Shown: positions 8,307 to 17,896, counted from the stretch's first letter. The stretch: DNA of 64,000 nt from Devosia sp. YIM 151766 (GCF_030285925.1 NZ_CP127251.1:2604001-2668000); one strand, 5' to 3'. Notes: generated from the sequence alone by a model not told the origin. Program-made: numbers and translations.

Positions 8307-9320
8307 ATGCGCAAGACCCATCATGCCCCCGGCGCCGTCCACCGCCTGATTGTCGATGGCAAGGCTCTTGCCGGCAATCGCCTCGGCGATCCGACCGACC
8401 GCATCGTCGATGTCTATGTGCCGCATGGCCACGAGGGCAAGGACCTGCCGCTCCTGGTCGATCTGGTCGGCTACACCGCTGGCGGCCCGGCCCACACCGC
8501 CTGGAAAAGCTTCACCGAAAACGTCCCCGAACGCCTCGACCGCCTGATTGGCGACGGCCTGATGCAACCCGTTATCGTCGCCTTCCCCGATTGCTATTCC
8601 CGCCTCGGCGGCAATCAATATGTGAACTCGCCGGTGATCGGGAATTACGAGGATTTTCTCATTCGTGACATGCTGCCGGCGGTGGAAAGCCGCTTCGCCT
8701 GCGGCGGCGCGGGCAGGCGCGGCGTTTTCGGCAAGTCATCGGGCGGCTTCGGCGCACTCGTCCATGCCATGCGTCATCCCGATATCTGGGCGGCCGCCGC
8801 CAGCCATTCCGGCGATGCCGGTTTCGAGAACCTTTATATCCCCGAATTTCCTGCCACCCTGCGCGCCCTCGCCAAGCAGGACAATTCCATCGAGAAATGG
8901 CTGAAAGCCTTCGAGGCCAAGCCCAAGATCGACGGCAAGGATACCCTGGTCCTGATGATCCTCGCCCAGGCCGCCAGCTTCGATCCCGATCCGGACCCGG
9001 ACACCTTTCTCGGCCTCCGCCTGCCCGTCACCCTCGATACCTGCGAATTGATCGACGAGCGCTGGCAGAACTGGCTTGCCTGGGACCCCGCCCGCATGGT
9101 CGAGACCCATGCCGGCGCCATCGGCAAGCTCAAGGCCTTCTTCCTCGATTGCGGCACCGAGGACCAGTACAACATCCTTTATGGCACGAGGCGCGTGCAC
9201 AAGGCGCTGGAGCGCCAGGGCATCGCCCATCGCTACGAGGAATTCCCCGACAACCATTCCGGCGTCGATTATCGCATGGATATCAGCCTGCCCTATCTGG
9301 CCGCGGCGCTGAGCGGCTGA
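8307..9320 (+). CDS. Alpha/beta-hydrolase, enterochelin esterase-like (esterase D type)
   Basis: A 337-residue cytosolic hydrolase. The nucleophile elbow is GKSSGG with Ser144, and the candidate catalytic His is in DNHSGVDYR near the C-terminus (about residue 321); an Asp in FLDCGTEDQYN (about 280-288) can complete the triad. The architecture matches the putative esterase (PF00756) group that includes enterochelin esterase and S-formylglutathione hydrolase-like enzymes, but siderophore genes are absent nearby, so the substrate is unknown. The ATG at 8307 has a good upstream AAAAGGAG. It is monocistronic, with a REP palindrome upstream. Confidence 0.8.
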   Translation: MRKTHHAPGAVHRLIVDGKALAGNRLGDPTDRIVDVYVPHGHEGKDLPLLVDLVGYTAGGPAHTAWKSFTENVPERLDRLIGDGLMQPVIVAFPDCYSRLGGNQYVNSPVIGNYEDFLIRDMLPAVESRFACGGAGRRGVFGKSSGGFGALVHAMRHPDIWAAAASHSGDAGFENLYIPEFPATLRALAKQDNSIEKWLKAFEAKPKIDGKDTLVLMILAQAASFDPDPDPDTFLGLRLPVTLDTCELIDERWQNWLAWDPARMVETHAGAIGKLKAFFLDCGTEDQYNILYGTRRVHKALERQGIAHRYEEFPDNHSGVDYRMDISLPYLAAALSG

Positions 9321-9375
9321 GCGGAACGCCGACACCCTCCCGAGGGTTATCCGCTGGACAGGCGGGAGCATTGCC

Positions 9376-9846
9376 ATGCAGGACGACGATCACAGCCATG
9401 CCGGGCGCGGGACCTATTGGTCCCTCGCGGTCAATATCCTCGTCAGCCTCGTGATCATGTACTTCGTCATGTTCGCCATGATCGACGGGAGCGGCGATTT
9501 CTTCCACAATCTCAACATGGGCTATATGGCAATGATGATGGCCGCGCCCATGGGGCCGCTGATGCTGCTCACCATGCCGGCCATGTATCCGAGCCGGCGT
9601 CTCAACCTGGCTCTGCATCTGGCCTTCCTCGCTGCCTTCCTGCTCGCCTTTGCCGCCATTCGCCTGCAGGGCGCCATCGGCGACGAACAATTCGTCCGCT
9701 CCATGATTCCGCACCATTCCGGCGCCATCCTCATGTGCCGGGAGGCCGACCTCGCCGACGCCGAACTGGCCGCGCTGTGCCAGGACATCATCGCCGCCCA
9801 GCGAACCGAGATCGAGCAGATGCGCACGATCCTCGACCGGCTCTAG
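9376..9846 (+). CDS. DUF305-domain membrane protein
   Basis: A 156-residue protein with three hydrophobic helices (about residues 15-38, 45-68, 75-95) followed by a short DUF305 segment containing FVRSMIPHHSGAILMCREA, the conserved His-His-Met/Cys signature of this ferritin-like family. The His-rich N-terminus (DDDHSHAGRG) and Met-rich helices (YMAMMMAAPMGPLMLL) suggest copper or another soft metal as ligand. Family members are often encoded near copper-resistance genes; the precise role is not established. The stop overlaps tail-to-tail with the exoD-like gene by 4 bp. Confidence 0.8.
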   Translation: MQDDDHSHAGRGTYWSLAVNILVSLVIMYFVMFAMIDGSGDFFHNLNMGYMAMMMAAPMGPLMLLTMPAMYPSRRLNLALHLAFLAAFLLAFAAIRLQGAIGDEQFVRSMIPHHSGAILMCREADLADAELAALCQDIIAAQRTEIEQMRTILDRL

Positions 9847-10427
9847 CCCAGCAGCAGCCAGCCCAGCCCCACGGCCCCCGCCACCAGCCCCATCCAGGCC
9901 AGGGCCAGCCAGCCGTCGCGCGCCGTGATCGACAGCGCATAGACGGCGATAATGCCGGCCGCGCCGGTGGAGGTGAAGGGAACGAATTCGAGCAGCGGCA
10001 TGATCGCGCCGACCAGGACGCAGATGGCCGCGCCGATGCGCCGCATCACCATCCCGGTCATGAAGCGCGCCCGGCGCTTGACCACGCCATCGGCCATCCG
10101 GCTCGCCGGCACCAGGAACTTCATCAATGTCCGGGCATGTTTGGCCGAGATGCAGCGTTCGGTCAGCCATTTGGGCAGCCAGACCTGGTCGCGCCCCAAG
10201 ACGATCTGCCCGGCCACCAGGATGGTATTGATCCCCACCAGGGTCGGCACGCCCGGAATGATGCTGAGCGGCGAGATCACCAGCAGCGCCGGCAAGAGCA
10301 GCATCGGCCCCGCCGCCCGGTGCCCGGCAACCGCCTGGATCAGGCCGATCGAAACCTCATCGCCGGCCTCGAGCCGTTCCTCGACCTTGCGAACCAGCCG
10401 GCCCAGCGCGCCTTCCTGCGATGTCAT
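9843..10427 (-). CDS. ExoD-family exopolysaccharide synthesis membrane protein
   Basis: A 194-residue integral membrane protein with a cytosolic N-terminus (LGRLVRKVEERLE) followed by the ExoD motifs (GPMLLLPALLVISPLSIIPGVPTLVGIN) and three to four further hydrophobic segments. In Sinorhizobium, exoD mutants have altered exopolysaccharide and alkaline sensitivity; biochemical function is unknown. Length matches the family. It stands alone between two unrelated genes and converges with the DUF305 gene. Confidence 0.88.
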   Translation of the reverse strand: MTSQEGALGRLVRKVEERLEAGDEVSIGLIQAVAGHRAAGPMLLLPALLVISPLSIIPGVPTLVGINTILVAGQIVLGRDQVWLPKWLTERCISAKHARTLMKFLVPASRMADGVVKRRARFMTGMVMRRIGAAICVLVGAIMPLLEFVPFTSTGAAGIIAVYALSITARDGWLALAWMGLVAGAVGLGWLLLG

Positions 10428-10562
10428 GGGGAAATCCTTTCGGCATGAAAACGCCCGGCCTGCCGCCGCTGTTCCGCCCGCCGCACCAGGATCGCCGGAA
10501 CCGGCCCGGCGATCATTCCCGCTCCATCGCCATTGCCCGTCTGTCCGGGCAATTCCGGTGGC

Positions 10563-13469
10563 TCACACCACCCTGCTCACATCCAGCAGTCCCGGCCGCT
10601 GGTCATTGGCCGCCTCGATCGCCGCCTCGCCGCCCAGCACCACGATATGCCCCTCGCGGGCCACCACGTCGAGCGCATCCGCCAGGGCCAGGAAATCCGC
10701 CCGGCTGGTGGCGAGGATGGCGTCGCGGCGCTGCTGGCGCAGCGCGTCCGTCGTCCCGTTGAGCAGCCGCCACATCGCCGCATAGCCCTTGGCATCGACG
10801 AATTCGGGCCGGTCGAGATCGCCCACCACCCCGATCACCGAGCGCACCAGGTCGGTCTCGCCGATTTCGGCGCGCAAGGCTTCAGCGGCGCCGTCATAGG
10901 CATCCAGCGTCTGCAAGAGGTTCGGATCGCGATAGGAGAGAAAGGCGAAATTGCCCGAGGACAGATCGAACCGGCTCGACCCGCCATAGGCCCCGCCCTG
11001 CACCCGCACCTTGTCCCACAGATAGGTGGTGTTGAGCAGCCGCAAGGCGACGGCGGATGCGGCGCTGAGTTCAATCCCCAGCGCCTTGAGATTGGCGCCC
11101 TTGCCGACATAATTGACCTGGGCCGGGATCACCAGGCCCTCATGCCTCGGCGCGAATTGGTGGCTCCAATCGGCATCGGCAATGGCCCGGTCCGGCAGGC
11201 TGGCGACGAAGGTATCCACCTGCTTCCGCGCCGCATCCCACAGCTTTCCGTCGGCGGTGACATTGACCACCATGCGCCCGCGATTGAGCAGCTTGTCGCG
11301 GATGGTGGTGAGCGCGGCCTCGACGCCGGCCCAATCGCTGTCGATCCGCTGCACCAGTTCCTTGAGGAACAATCCATAGCTGACGCCGCTCATCTGCTCG
11401 GCGATCCAGCCCGCCTCGGTCAGCCCCGCCTTGATGCGGGTGTCGACAAAGAAATTGCCGCGCGGCACCAGCCGGGCCTCGAACCCGGCCTTTTCCTCCA
11501 GCGCCATCTGCCGGAACCGCTCGCGGTTGGACAATTGCGCATCGAGCAGCACATCGCTGATGATCTCCAGCATGTCGCCGAACTTCTCCGGCACCGCCTT
11601 GCCCGACAGGAACAGCCAGGCGGCGCTGCCCGTCCCGTCCTGCCGCGTCGCCAGCCCGCGATGCTGCGAGATGCCGCCGGTCGTGCGTCCGATCCTTTGC
11701 GTCAGCGACACGAAATCTTCGCCGCTCGTCCCGGTTTGCAGCAGCGCCCGCCCGAACAGCGGCAGATAGGGCAGCAATGCCTTGTCGAGCACATGCAGGT
11801 CGAAGCCGATATCGAGATAGACGATCCCCAGCGTCGGCAATTCGTGATAGAGCGCCCGCGCGCCGCCGATATCGCTCTCTTCGGTCGGCACGGTGCGGAT
11901 GTCGCGATCCAGATCGGCCAGGGTCAGCGTCGGGATCTTGGCCAGGTCCTCCGGCCTGTCCACCGCCTCTTGCAGCGCCTTGAGCCGTTCCGTCCGCTCC
12001 AGCACATTTTTGAGCCCGGCCCCGTCGAGCCCGGCGCGCACCGCCGCCAACCTCTCCGCCTCGATCCTGGCCTCGCGGGCGCCCTGCTCCGGATCGGCTT
12101 CCAGCTTCGCCGTCACCCGATGCGGATTATCGAGGAACAGCCGGCGGATTTCCTTTTCGAAATGCCCCTGCCCGGCTTTATCCTTGAGCTGGGCCAGCGC
12201 CGCCTCGAAAGCCAGCGGCGCCAGCGGATCGCCGCCATGCAGCCAGCTGCCCAGCGCGTTGAACATATAGCTCATGCCGCGCGGATAGGAGCCGGTATTC
12301 TGCTCGCGCAGATTGAACTCGAACGTGTTGACCGCCGCTTCCCGCTGCTCGGCGGAAAAGCCGGTTTCGGCAATCTCGGCCAGCGTTTCGAGAATCAGCG
12401 CCTCGACCTTGCCTGCATTGGCCGGATCGATGCCCTTGAGCCCGAACCCGCCCATGGGCTGGCGCAGATGCGAGGAAATCCCGCCGCCGATCATGCCCTC
12501 GCCCAGCCCGCTTTCGGTCAGCTTCTTGCGCAGCGGCGCCGCCGGATTGCCGGCCAGCAGATAGCTCAGCATGCCGTGGCTCAACACCTCCTCGCGGCTC
12601 TCCGGCGGGTCGAGCATCCAATTGACCGACACCATGCCGTCGCGGCGCTTGTCCGTATCGACATTGCCGGCATAGCTGCCCGCAACCTGGCGCGGCGCAT
12701 TCCAGCGCGTTTGCAGCGCCACTTCGGCATTCACTGCGATGGGCTCGAACTGGCTGAAATAGGCGTCGAGAATGTCCAGCCGCTTTTCCGGCGCGTCGTC
12801 CCCCGCAAACACCACAAGCGCATTGGACGGCTGATAATAGGTCTGGTGGAAGCGCTTGAACTGCTCATAGGTCAGGTCGGGAATGACCTTGGGGTCGCCG
12901 CCCGAACTCTTGCCATAGGTTATATCGGGATAGAGCGCGTTCTGGCTCAGACTGTGCATCACCGAATCGGGCGAGGAATAGACGCCCTTCATCTCGTTGA
13001 ACACCACGCCCTTATAGACCAGCGGCGCCTCCGGGCTTTCCAGCTCGTAATGCCAGCCTTCCTGCTCGAACGTGTCTTCCGAGATCAGCGGAAACAATAC
13101 CGCGTCGAGATAGACGTCGACCAGGTTGTAGAAATCCTTGAGGTTCTGGCTCGCCACCGGATAGGCGGTCTTGTCGGGAAAGGTCATGGCATTAAGGAAA
13201 GTATGCATGGAGCCCTTGAGCAGCTCCACGAACGGCTTCTTCACCGGATATTTCCGGCTGCCGCACAGCACCGAATGCTCCAGAATATGCGCGATCCCCG
13301 TCGAATCCTCCGGCGGCGTCTTGAAGGTGATGCCGAACACCTTGTTCTCGTCGTCATTGACGAGGCTGAGCACCTCCGCCCCGGTCTTCCTGTGCCGATA
13401 AAGCCGCGCCTCGGAATTGATTTCGGCGATTTTTTCGTCACGAACGAGCTCGAAGGCGGGATGGGACAT
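10563..13469 (-). CDS. M16C insulinase-family metallopeptidase (presequence protease-like)
   Basis: A 968-residue zinc peptidase of the PreP/falcilysin type that degrades peptides inside a closed two-halved chamber. The inverted zinc motif HILEH places His61 and His65 as ligands with catalytic Glu64; the distal ligand is Glu159 in VFNEMKGVYSS. The two M16 halves are joined by a hairpin linker (about residues 430-500), and the C-terminal half keeps the LRRLLN-like Arg/Tyr region typical of M16C. Length is close to that of bacterial PreP proteins. No signal peptide is visible, so it is probably cytosolic. It is monocistronic. Confidence 0.92.
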   Translation of the reverse strand: MSHPAFELVRDEKIAEINSEARLYRHRKTGAEVLSLVNDDENKVFGITFKTPPEDSTGIAHILEHSVLCGSRKYPVKKPFVELLKGSMHTFLNAMTFPDKTAYPVASQNLKDFYNLVDVYLDAVLFPLISEDTFEQEGWHYELESPEAPLVYKGVVFNEMKGVYSSPDSVMHSLSQNALYPDITYGKSSGGDPKVIPDLTYEQFKRFHQTYYQPSNALVVFAGDDAPEKRLDILDAYFSQFEPIAVNAEVALQTRWNAPRQVAGSYAGNVDTDKRRDGMVSVNWMLDPPESREEVLSHGMLSYLLAGNPAAPLRKKLTESGLGEGMIGGGISSHLRQPMGGFGLKGIDPANAGKVEALILETLAEIAETGFSAEQREAAVNTFEFNLREQNTGSYPRGMSYMFNALGSWLHGGDPLAPLAFEAALAQLKDKAGQGHFEKEIRRLFLDNPHRVTAKLEADPEQGAREARIEAERLAAVRAGLDGAGLKNVLERTERLKALQEAVDRPEDLAKIPTLTLADLDRDIRTVPTEESDIGGARALYHELPTLGIVYLDIGFDLHVLDKALLPYLPLFGRALLQTGTSGEDFVSLTQRIGRTTGGISQHRGLATRQDGTGSAAWLFLSGKAVPEKFGDMLEIISDVLLDAQLSNRERFRQMALEEKAGFEARLVPRGNFFVDTRIKAGLTEAGWIAEQMSGVSYGLFLKELVQRIDSDWAGVEAALTTIRDKLLNRGRMVVNVTADGKLWDAARKQVDTFVASLPDRAIADADWSHQFAPRHEGLVIPAQVNYVGKGANLKALGIELSAASAVALRLLNTTYLWDKVRVQGGAYGGSSRFDLSSGNFAFLSYRDPNLLQTLDAYDGAAEALRAEIGETDLVRSVIGVVGDLDRPEFVDAKGYAAMWRLLNGTTDALRQQRRDAILATSRADFLALADALDVVAREGHIVVLGGEAAIEAANDQRPGLLDVSRVV

Positions 13470-13593
13470 GAGGATACTCTTCTTGGTCTTGGAGCCGTTA
13501 ACCTAGGCATGGCAGGGCAGGATCGCTATAGGCCAGCCGAAATGACTGGGTCTATCGTCCCCTCCCCATGAGGGGAGAGGCCGGGGGTGACCC

Positions 13594-14568
13594 TCAAACC
13601 GCGCCTCGAATCTCCGGCTTCACTTCGGCTTGATACCATTCGCCCAATTGCATCATCAGCGCCGGGAACAGGCTCTTGCGTTCCGACGCCGCTACATTGT
13701 CGGCGATCTGTTCCGGCTTGCTCACCCCCGCGATCACCGTCGAGACCTGCGGATGGTCCAGAATCCAGCGCAGGGCGAACTGGCTGAGCGGCATGCCCTC
13801 GGGCGCCAGCCCCTTCAATTCCTGCACCAGTTCCACCCCGCGCTCGAAGCGGATGCCCGAAAAGGTCTCGCCCACCGAAAAGGCCGCGCCATCGCGATTG
13901 TAATGGCGGTGATCGGCCGGGTCGAAGGTCGTGTCCTTGCTGAACTTGCCGCTCAGCAGGCCGCTCGCCAGCGGCAGCCGCACGATGATGCCCACATCCT
14001 TCTCCGCCGCCTGCGGCAGCAATTGCGTCGCCGCATCCTGGCGCAACAGGTTGAAGATGATCTGCAGCGTCGCGCAGCCGGGCTGCTCGAGGCAGAGCAG
14101 GCCTTCCTCGATGGTTTCGACGCTGGCGCCCCAATGCCGCACCAGGCCCTCCTCCACCAATTCGTCCATCCAGCCGAAAATGGCGCCGGCGCGCAGCACT
14201 TCGGGCGGCACGCAATGCAATTGCACCAGGTCCAGCGTCGCGACGCCCAGCCGCTTGGCCGAAGCCACAACGCTCTCACGCAGCCCCTGCTTGCTGTATT
14301 TGTCCGGATAAAGCGCCCCCGAGCGGCCCAGCTTGGTCGCCACCCGGACATTCGGCCCCTTGGCATGGGCGCCGATCCGGCTTTCCGACAGCCCGTCGCC
14401 ATAGACGTCGGCGCTGTCCCAGAAACTGATGCCGGCGCTCAGCGCCTGATCGAGAATGGCCATGGCGGTCTCATCGCCCAGGGGCCCGAAATCGCCGCCC
14501 AATTGCCAGCAGCCCAGGCCGATTTCACTGACTTCATATCCGGTCTTGCCCAATCGCCGCGTCTTCAT
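13594..14568 (-). CDS. Aldo/keto reductase
   Basis: A 324-residue NADPH-dependent oxidoreductase with a TIM-barrel fold. The start MKTRRLGKTGYEVSEIGLGCWQ is the typical AKR entry. The catalytic tetrad appears as Asp in WDSADVYG, Tyr in the same motif, Lys in VATKLG and His in LVQLHC. The C-terminal cofactor region (VSTVIAGVSKPEQIADNVAA) matches the usual phosphate-binding pattern. Substrate cannot be deduced. The short gap to the upstream M16 gene holds a CCCCTCCCC/GGGG-rich repeat-like sequence at about 13556-13590. Confidence 0.9.
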   Translation of the reverse strand: MKTRRLGKTGYEVSEIGLGCWQLGGDFGPLGDETAMAILDQALSAGISFWDSADVYGDGLSESRIGAHAKGPNVRVATKLGRSGALYPDKYSKQGLRESVVASAKRLGVATLDLVQLHCVPPEVLRAGAIFGWMDELVEEGLVRHWGASVETIEEGLLCLEQPGCATLQIIFNLLRQDAATQLLPQAAEKDVGIIVRLPLASGLLSGKFSKDTTFDPADHRHYNRDGAAFSVGETFSGIRFERGVELVQELKGLAPEGMPLSQFALRWILDHPQVSTVIAGVSKPEQIADNVAASERKSLFPALMMQLGEWYQAEVKPEIRGAV

Positions 14569-14663
14569 GGCCTTGCTCTCCCGCTGCTCTGCCTCTGGCG
14601 CGGCAACCTATTGAGCCCGGTCCGCCAGGGCAAGCTGTCCCCGCCCCCGCGCCGAACCGCAGC

Positions 14664-15341
14664 TTATTCGAAATATTCGGGAAATTCCTCGACCGTCTGG
14701 GTCAGCAAGATTTCGGCCCGGGCCAGATGGGCGCGCATGGCCGCCTCGGCCGCCGCCGGATCGGCCTTGGCCACCGCCGCGGCGATCGCCTTGTGCTCGC
14801 TGATGGCCCGCTGGCTGGAGGATGCCCCCAGCGTCAGATAGCGCACCCGGTCGAGCTGCATCTTGTGATCGTCGATCAATTGCCACGCATATTCCACCCC
14901 GGCATACCGCGCCAGGGTGCGGTGGAAAAGCTCGTCCAGAATATGGAAGCGGCTCCTGTCATTGGCCGAGGAGGCCGCTTCCTGATCCCGGATCAGCCCG
15001 GCCAGAACCCCGGCCGCGTCCCCTCCGGGATGGGAGGCCACCCGGCGGATGATCTCCACCTCGATGCTTTCGCGGATGAACCGGCTCTGCCGCACCCCGT
15101 CCGGCGAGATCTTCTTGACCACGGTGGCCCGTTTGGGCCGGATCAGCAGCAGCCCCTGCTGCGCCAGGCGGATAAAGGCCTCGCGCACCGGCTGGCGCGA
15201 CACCCCATAGCGCCCGGCAATATCGCTTTCCGAGATGACGTCGCCGGGCTTGAGCGCCATGGTTACGATATCGTCGCGCAGCGCGCCGACGACGCGCATC
15301 GCCATGGTCTCTTCGCTTGTCGCGGGGGCGCTGACGGTCAT
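14664..15341 (-). CDS. GntR-family (FCD/FadR subfamily) transcriptional regulator
   Basis: A 225-residue regulator. Residues about 15-75 form the winged helix (SESDIAGRYGVSRQPVREAFIRLAQQGLL, with the RQPVREA recognition helix); residues about 90-215 form the all-helical FCD ligand domain, with Asp and His residues that usually bind a metal (DELFHRTL, SEHKAI, RAHLARA). It is divergent from the Gfo/Idh/MocA dehydrogenase gene, with a dyad-symmetric candidate operator between them, and probably controls it in response to a sugar acid or related ligand. The ATG at 15341 was preferred to 15407 because it has a GGGAA-type ribosome site and the upstream extension lacks family similarity. Confidence 0.88.
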   Translation of the reverse strand: MTVSAPATSEETMAMRVVGALRDDIVTMALKPGDVISESDIAGRYGVSRQPVREAFIRLAQQGLLLIRPKRATVVKKISPDGVRQSRFIRESIEVEIIRRVASHPGGDAAGVLAGLIRDQEAASSANDRSRFHILDELFHRTLARYAGVEYAWQLIDDHKMQLDRVRYLTLGASSSQRAISEHKAIAAAVAKADPAAAEAAMRAHLARAEILLTQTVEEFPEYFE

Positions 15342-15469
15342 GAGTGATTCCCTTCCTTCGACCATGGGACAGCAAATGTCCCATGGCTTGCCCGTCAATG
15401 CCGGCATCCACAGGAATCAGGCCACGGCCCGGCAAAGACCGGAATATAGAAACAAGTATACCGCCGCGC

Positions 15470-15487
15470 AATCTTGTATGGTAGATT
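15470..15487. promoter_or_regulatory. Candidate GntR/FCD operator
   Basis: Inverted repeat AATCT-N8-AGATT around TTGTATGGTA, midway between the divergent gntR and dehydrogenase starts, preceded by ACAAGTATACC at 15452-15462. The position and the GTATAC/TTGTAT core suit FCD-type GntR binding; it is an inference from symmetry only. Confidence 0.35.
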
Positions 15488-15549
15488 CAGCCGGCGCCGC
15501 CTATTCGGGGGCGCGGCATTCTATCCATATCGAGACCGGAGATCATCGA

Positions 15550-16830
15550 ATGACCAAGACCTACGCGCTGGTGGGGACCGGAGGTCGGGCGCGCATGTTC
15601 TATGAAGCCATATTGGGGCCGCATCGGGAGCAGTCCCGTCTGGTCGCGCTCTGCGACACCAATCAGGTCCGCATGGATTACACCAATAAGGTGATTGTTG
15701 GGGAATTGTCGGGGGAGGCGGTGCCCGCCTACCGGGCCGCCGATTTCGCCAGGATGCTACAGGAATGCCGGCCCGACACGGTGATCGTCACCTCGATCGA
15801 CCGCACCCATCACCAATATATCGTCGCCGCTCTCGATGCCGGATGCGACGTCATCACCGAAAAACCCATGACCACCGACCGCGAGAAATGCCAGGAAATC
15901 CTGGATGCGGTCGAGCGCACCGGGCGCTCGGTGCGCGTGACCTTCAATTATCGCTACGCCCCGCACAATGCCGCCCTGCGCGAATTGGTGGCCGCCGGCG
16001 CCATCGGCACCGTGACCTCGGTGCATTTCGAATGGCTGCTCGATACCCGCCATGGCGCCGATTATTTCCGCCGCTGGCACCGCGACAAGCGCAATAGCGG
16101 CGGCCTGATGGTCCACAAATCCACCCATCATTTCGATCTGGTCAATTTCTGGCTCGGCTCCCGGCCCGACACGGTCTTTGCCATGGGCGATTTGCGGTTT
16201 TACGGCCGCGCCAATGCCGAAGAGCGCGGCGTCTTCACGCCCTATACCCGCACCACCAATGTCGAGGCGGCGCGCAACGATCCCTTCGCCATCAGCCTCA
16301 CCGACAATCCGGTGCAGCAGGGCCTTTACTGGGATGCCGAGAAGGAAGACGGCTATCAGCGCGACCAGAACGTTTTCGGCGACGGCATCAGCATCGAGGA
16401 CACCATGTCGGTCATGGTGCGCTATCGCAACAAGGCGGTGATGACCTATTCGCTCTATGCCTATGCGCCCTGGGAAGGCTTCAACGTCGCGCTCAACGGC
16501 ACCGCCGGACGCCTCGAACTCACGGTGCACGAAAATTCCTATATCAATGCCGGCTCCAGCCCCGACACCGAAGGGGCCGCCAAGGGGGTGCGACTCTATC
16601 ACTTCCCCATGCATGGCGAACCGCGCCAGATCCCGATCGCCCACGCCGAAGGCGGCCATGGCGGCGGCGACAAGATCATGCTGGAGGAAATCTTCGGCAA
16701 TGCCGAGCCCCGGCCCGGCTACGGCGCCGATCACCGCGACGGCGCCCTGTCGATCCTCACCGGCATCGCCGCCAACCAATCCTTCGCCACCGGCCTGCCG
16801 GTCGACGTGAAAACCTTGCTGCGGCTCTAA
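15550..16830 (+). CDS. Gfo/Idh/MocA-family oxidoreductase
   Basis: A 426-residue NAD(P)-dependent dehydrogenase likely to act on a sugar, inositol or pseudo-disaccharide. The Rossmann glycine motif is in YALVGTGGRARMF (residues 5-17), the family EKP motif occurs in CDVITEKPMTTD (about residue 105), and the second-domain catalytic segment with GGLMVHKSTHHFDLVNFW carries the conserved Lys and His residues. It is longer than many members (usually 330-390), resembling the alpha-N-acetylgalactosaminidase/trehalose-type subgroup. The ATG at 15550 follows GGAGATC; readings upstream are shadows of the gntR gene. No transporter or kinase is adjacent, so the pathway is not evident. Confidence 0.88.
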   Translation: MTKTYALVGTGGRARMFYEAILGPHREQSRLVALCDTNQVRMDYTNKVIVGELSGEAVPAYRAADFARMLQECRPDTVIVTSIDRTHHQYIVAALDAGCDVITEKPMTTDREKCQEILDAVERTGRSVRVTFNYRYAPHNAALRELVAAGAIGTVTSVHFEWLLDTRHGADYFRRWHRDKRNSGGLMVHKSTHHFDLVNFWLGSRPDTVFAMGDLRFYGRANAEERGVFTPYTRTTNVEAARNDPFAISLTDNPVQQGLYWDAEKEDGYQRDQNVFGDGISIEDTMSVMVRYRNKAVMTYSLYAYAPWEGFNVALNGTAGRLELTVHENSYINAGSSPDTEGAAKGVRLYHFPMHGEPRQIPIAHAEGGHGGGDKIMLEEIFGNAEPRPGYGADHRDGALSILTGIAANQSFATGLPVDVKTLLRL

Positions 16831-16857
16831 GCTGGCTAATGCCCGTTACAGCACAGA

Positions 16858-16974
16858 CGTCACCCTTGGGCTTCACCCGAGGGCCCATCCCAGATCGTCA
16901 CCCTCGGGCTTGACCCGAGGGCCCTGGCGACCCCGGCAAAAAAGAACCCTCGCGTCAAGCGCGAGGGTGACGAA
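16858..16974. repeat. Block of three REP-type palindromes
   Basis: Two units of CGTCACCCT(C/T)GGGCTT-ACCCGAGGG (about 16858-16883 and 16896-16921) followed by an inverted unit CCCTCGCGTCAAGCGCGAGGG + TGACGA (about 16948-16974). The head-to-tail arrangement with a converging inverted unit resembles a bacterial interspersed mosaic element between the dehydrogenase and GFA genes. Confidence 0.8.
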
Positions 16975-16982
16975 CGGCGTGT

Positions 16983-17375
16983 CTATCCTGCAGGCACCGT
17001 CTCATATTGCGGCGCGCCATCGCAAATCTCGTAATAATCGCCCTTATCGGCAACGAAGATATGTTTGGCGATCCGCGCCCCCGTTTTACCGTCGAATGAG
17101 CCCAGATGCAGCCCGATCCAGTCGGCCTCCGGAGCATCGAAGAACATCGGTGAACCACAGGTCGCACAAAATCCGCGCCGGACTTTCTCCGACGAAAAAT
17201 ACCAGGTCAGATGCTCCGCACCGGAAATCTCCAATGCCGATTTATTGACATCTATACCGATTTCATAGGAGCCGCTGACCTTGCGGCATCTGGTGCAATG
17301 GCAGGCCGAGGCCTCGGGCATGTCTCCCCTGAGGACAAACGACACCGCCCCGCAAAGACACGAGCCCCTATGCAT
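16983..17375 (-). CDS. GFA (CENP-V/GFA-domain) zinc-binding protein
   Basis: A 130-residue protein of the glutathione-dependent formaldehyde-activating fold. Zinc ligands appear as CxC in GSCLCGAV (about residues 5-9), CxxC in CHCTRC (about 25-30) and CATCGSPMFF (about 73-80), the standard pattern. Most members are not true formaldehyde-activating enzymes, so the specific substrate is unknown; glutathione adduct chemistry is a family-level expectation only. The downstream end abuts a REP block. Confidence 0.85.
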   Translation of the reverse strand: MHRGSCLCGAVSFVLRGDMPEASACHCTRCRKVSGSYEIGIDVNKSALEISGAEHLTWYFSSEKVRRGFCATCGSPMFFDAPEADWIGLHLGSFDGKTGARIAKHIFVADKGDYYEICDGAPQYETVPAG

Positions 17376-17383
17376 AGCCTCCC

Positions 17384-17896
17384 CTACCGGCTGAACGGCA
17401 CCGACGCGGTCATCACTTCGCCGGAATTGTTGAACTCGACTTCGAAGTCCACCGTGATGCGCTCGGCGACCAGCAGGATGCGCGCGCCGATGCGCACGTC
17501 GCCGCCGGCCCGGTCCTTCTGCTGCTCGCGCAGGTCGAAGCTGATCCGTCCGCTCGAAGTCTGGCCCACCGCCAGCCCGGTATAGCCGGCATTGGTGCTC
17601 ATCGCCGCCTCGAACCGGCGTGTCGCCTCGTTGAAGGCGATGGTGCCGCTGATCGACAAAGTCGCATTCACCAGCGTGCAGCGCCCGGTATAGTTGATCT
17701 TGCCCAGATTGCCCTTGTTGACCCCCAGCCGGCAGCGGAACGGCTCGTGCTTATTGGCGCCCACCAGCGCGCTGTCGCCTCGCCAATCGCCCACATAGGA
17801 TTCGAGCAGCGCCAGCTCTCCCTGCGCCTGTACCGGCGCCACGGCGGCCATCTGCAAGGCCAGCAAAGCAATTACAGCCCGCAACCACGTCTTCAC
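17384..17896 (-). CDS. Hypothetical secreted protein
   Basis: A 170-residue protein with a signal peptide (VIALLALQMAAVAPVQAQG). The mature part is beta-rich (alternating hydrophobic strands such as ATLSISGTIAF and ITVDFEVEF) with two cysteines in RCRLG and GRCTL, suggesting a small lipocalin- or calycin-like barrel; no family is recognised. The GTG at 17896 is preferred because GAGGGGGACC lies just upstream; a longer GTG start at 17923 is possible. It ends 8 bp before the GFA start, so the two may share a transcript. Confidence 0.6.
   Translation of the reverse strand: MKTWLRAVIALLALQMAAVAPVQAQGELALLESYVGDWRGDSALVGANKHEPFRCRLGVNKGNLGKINYTGRCTLVNATLSISGTIAFNEATRRFEAAMSTNAGYTGLAVGQTSSGRISFDLREQQKDRAGGDVRIGARILLVAERITVDFEVEFNNSGEVMTASVPFSR

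Noticed and set aside
10533..13571. 1012-residue ORF on the plus strand
   Set aside because: Antisense to the M16 peptidase throughout; composition and lack of motifs identify it as a shadow.
16858..16974. CRISPR-like short repeated palindromes
   Set aside because: Only two or three palindromic units with irregular spacing and no unique spacers; they fit REP elements, and no cas genes are present.
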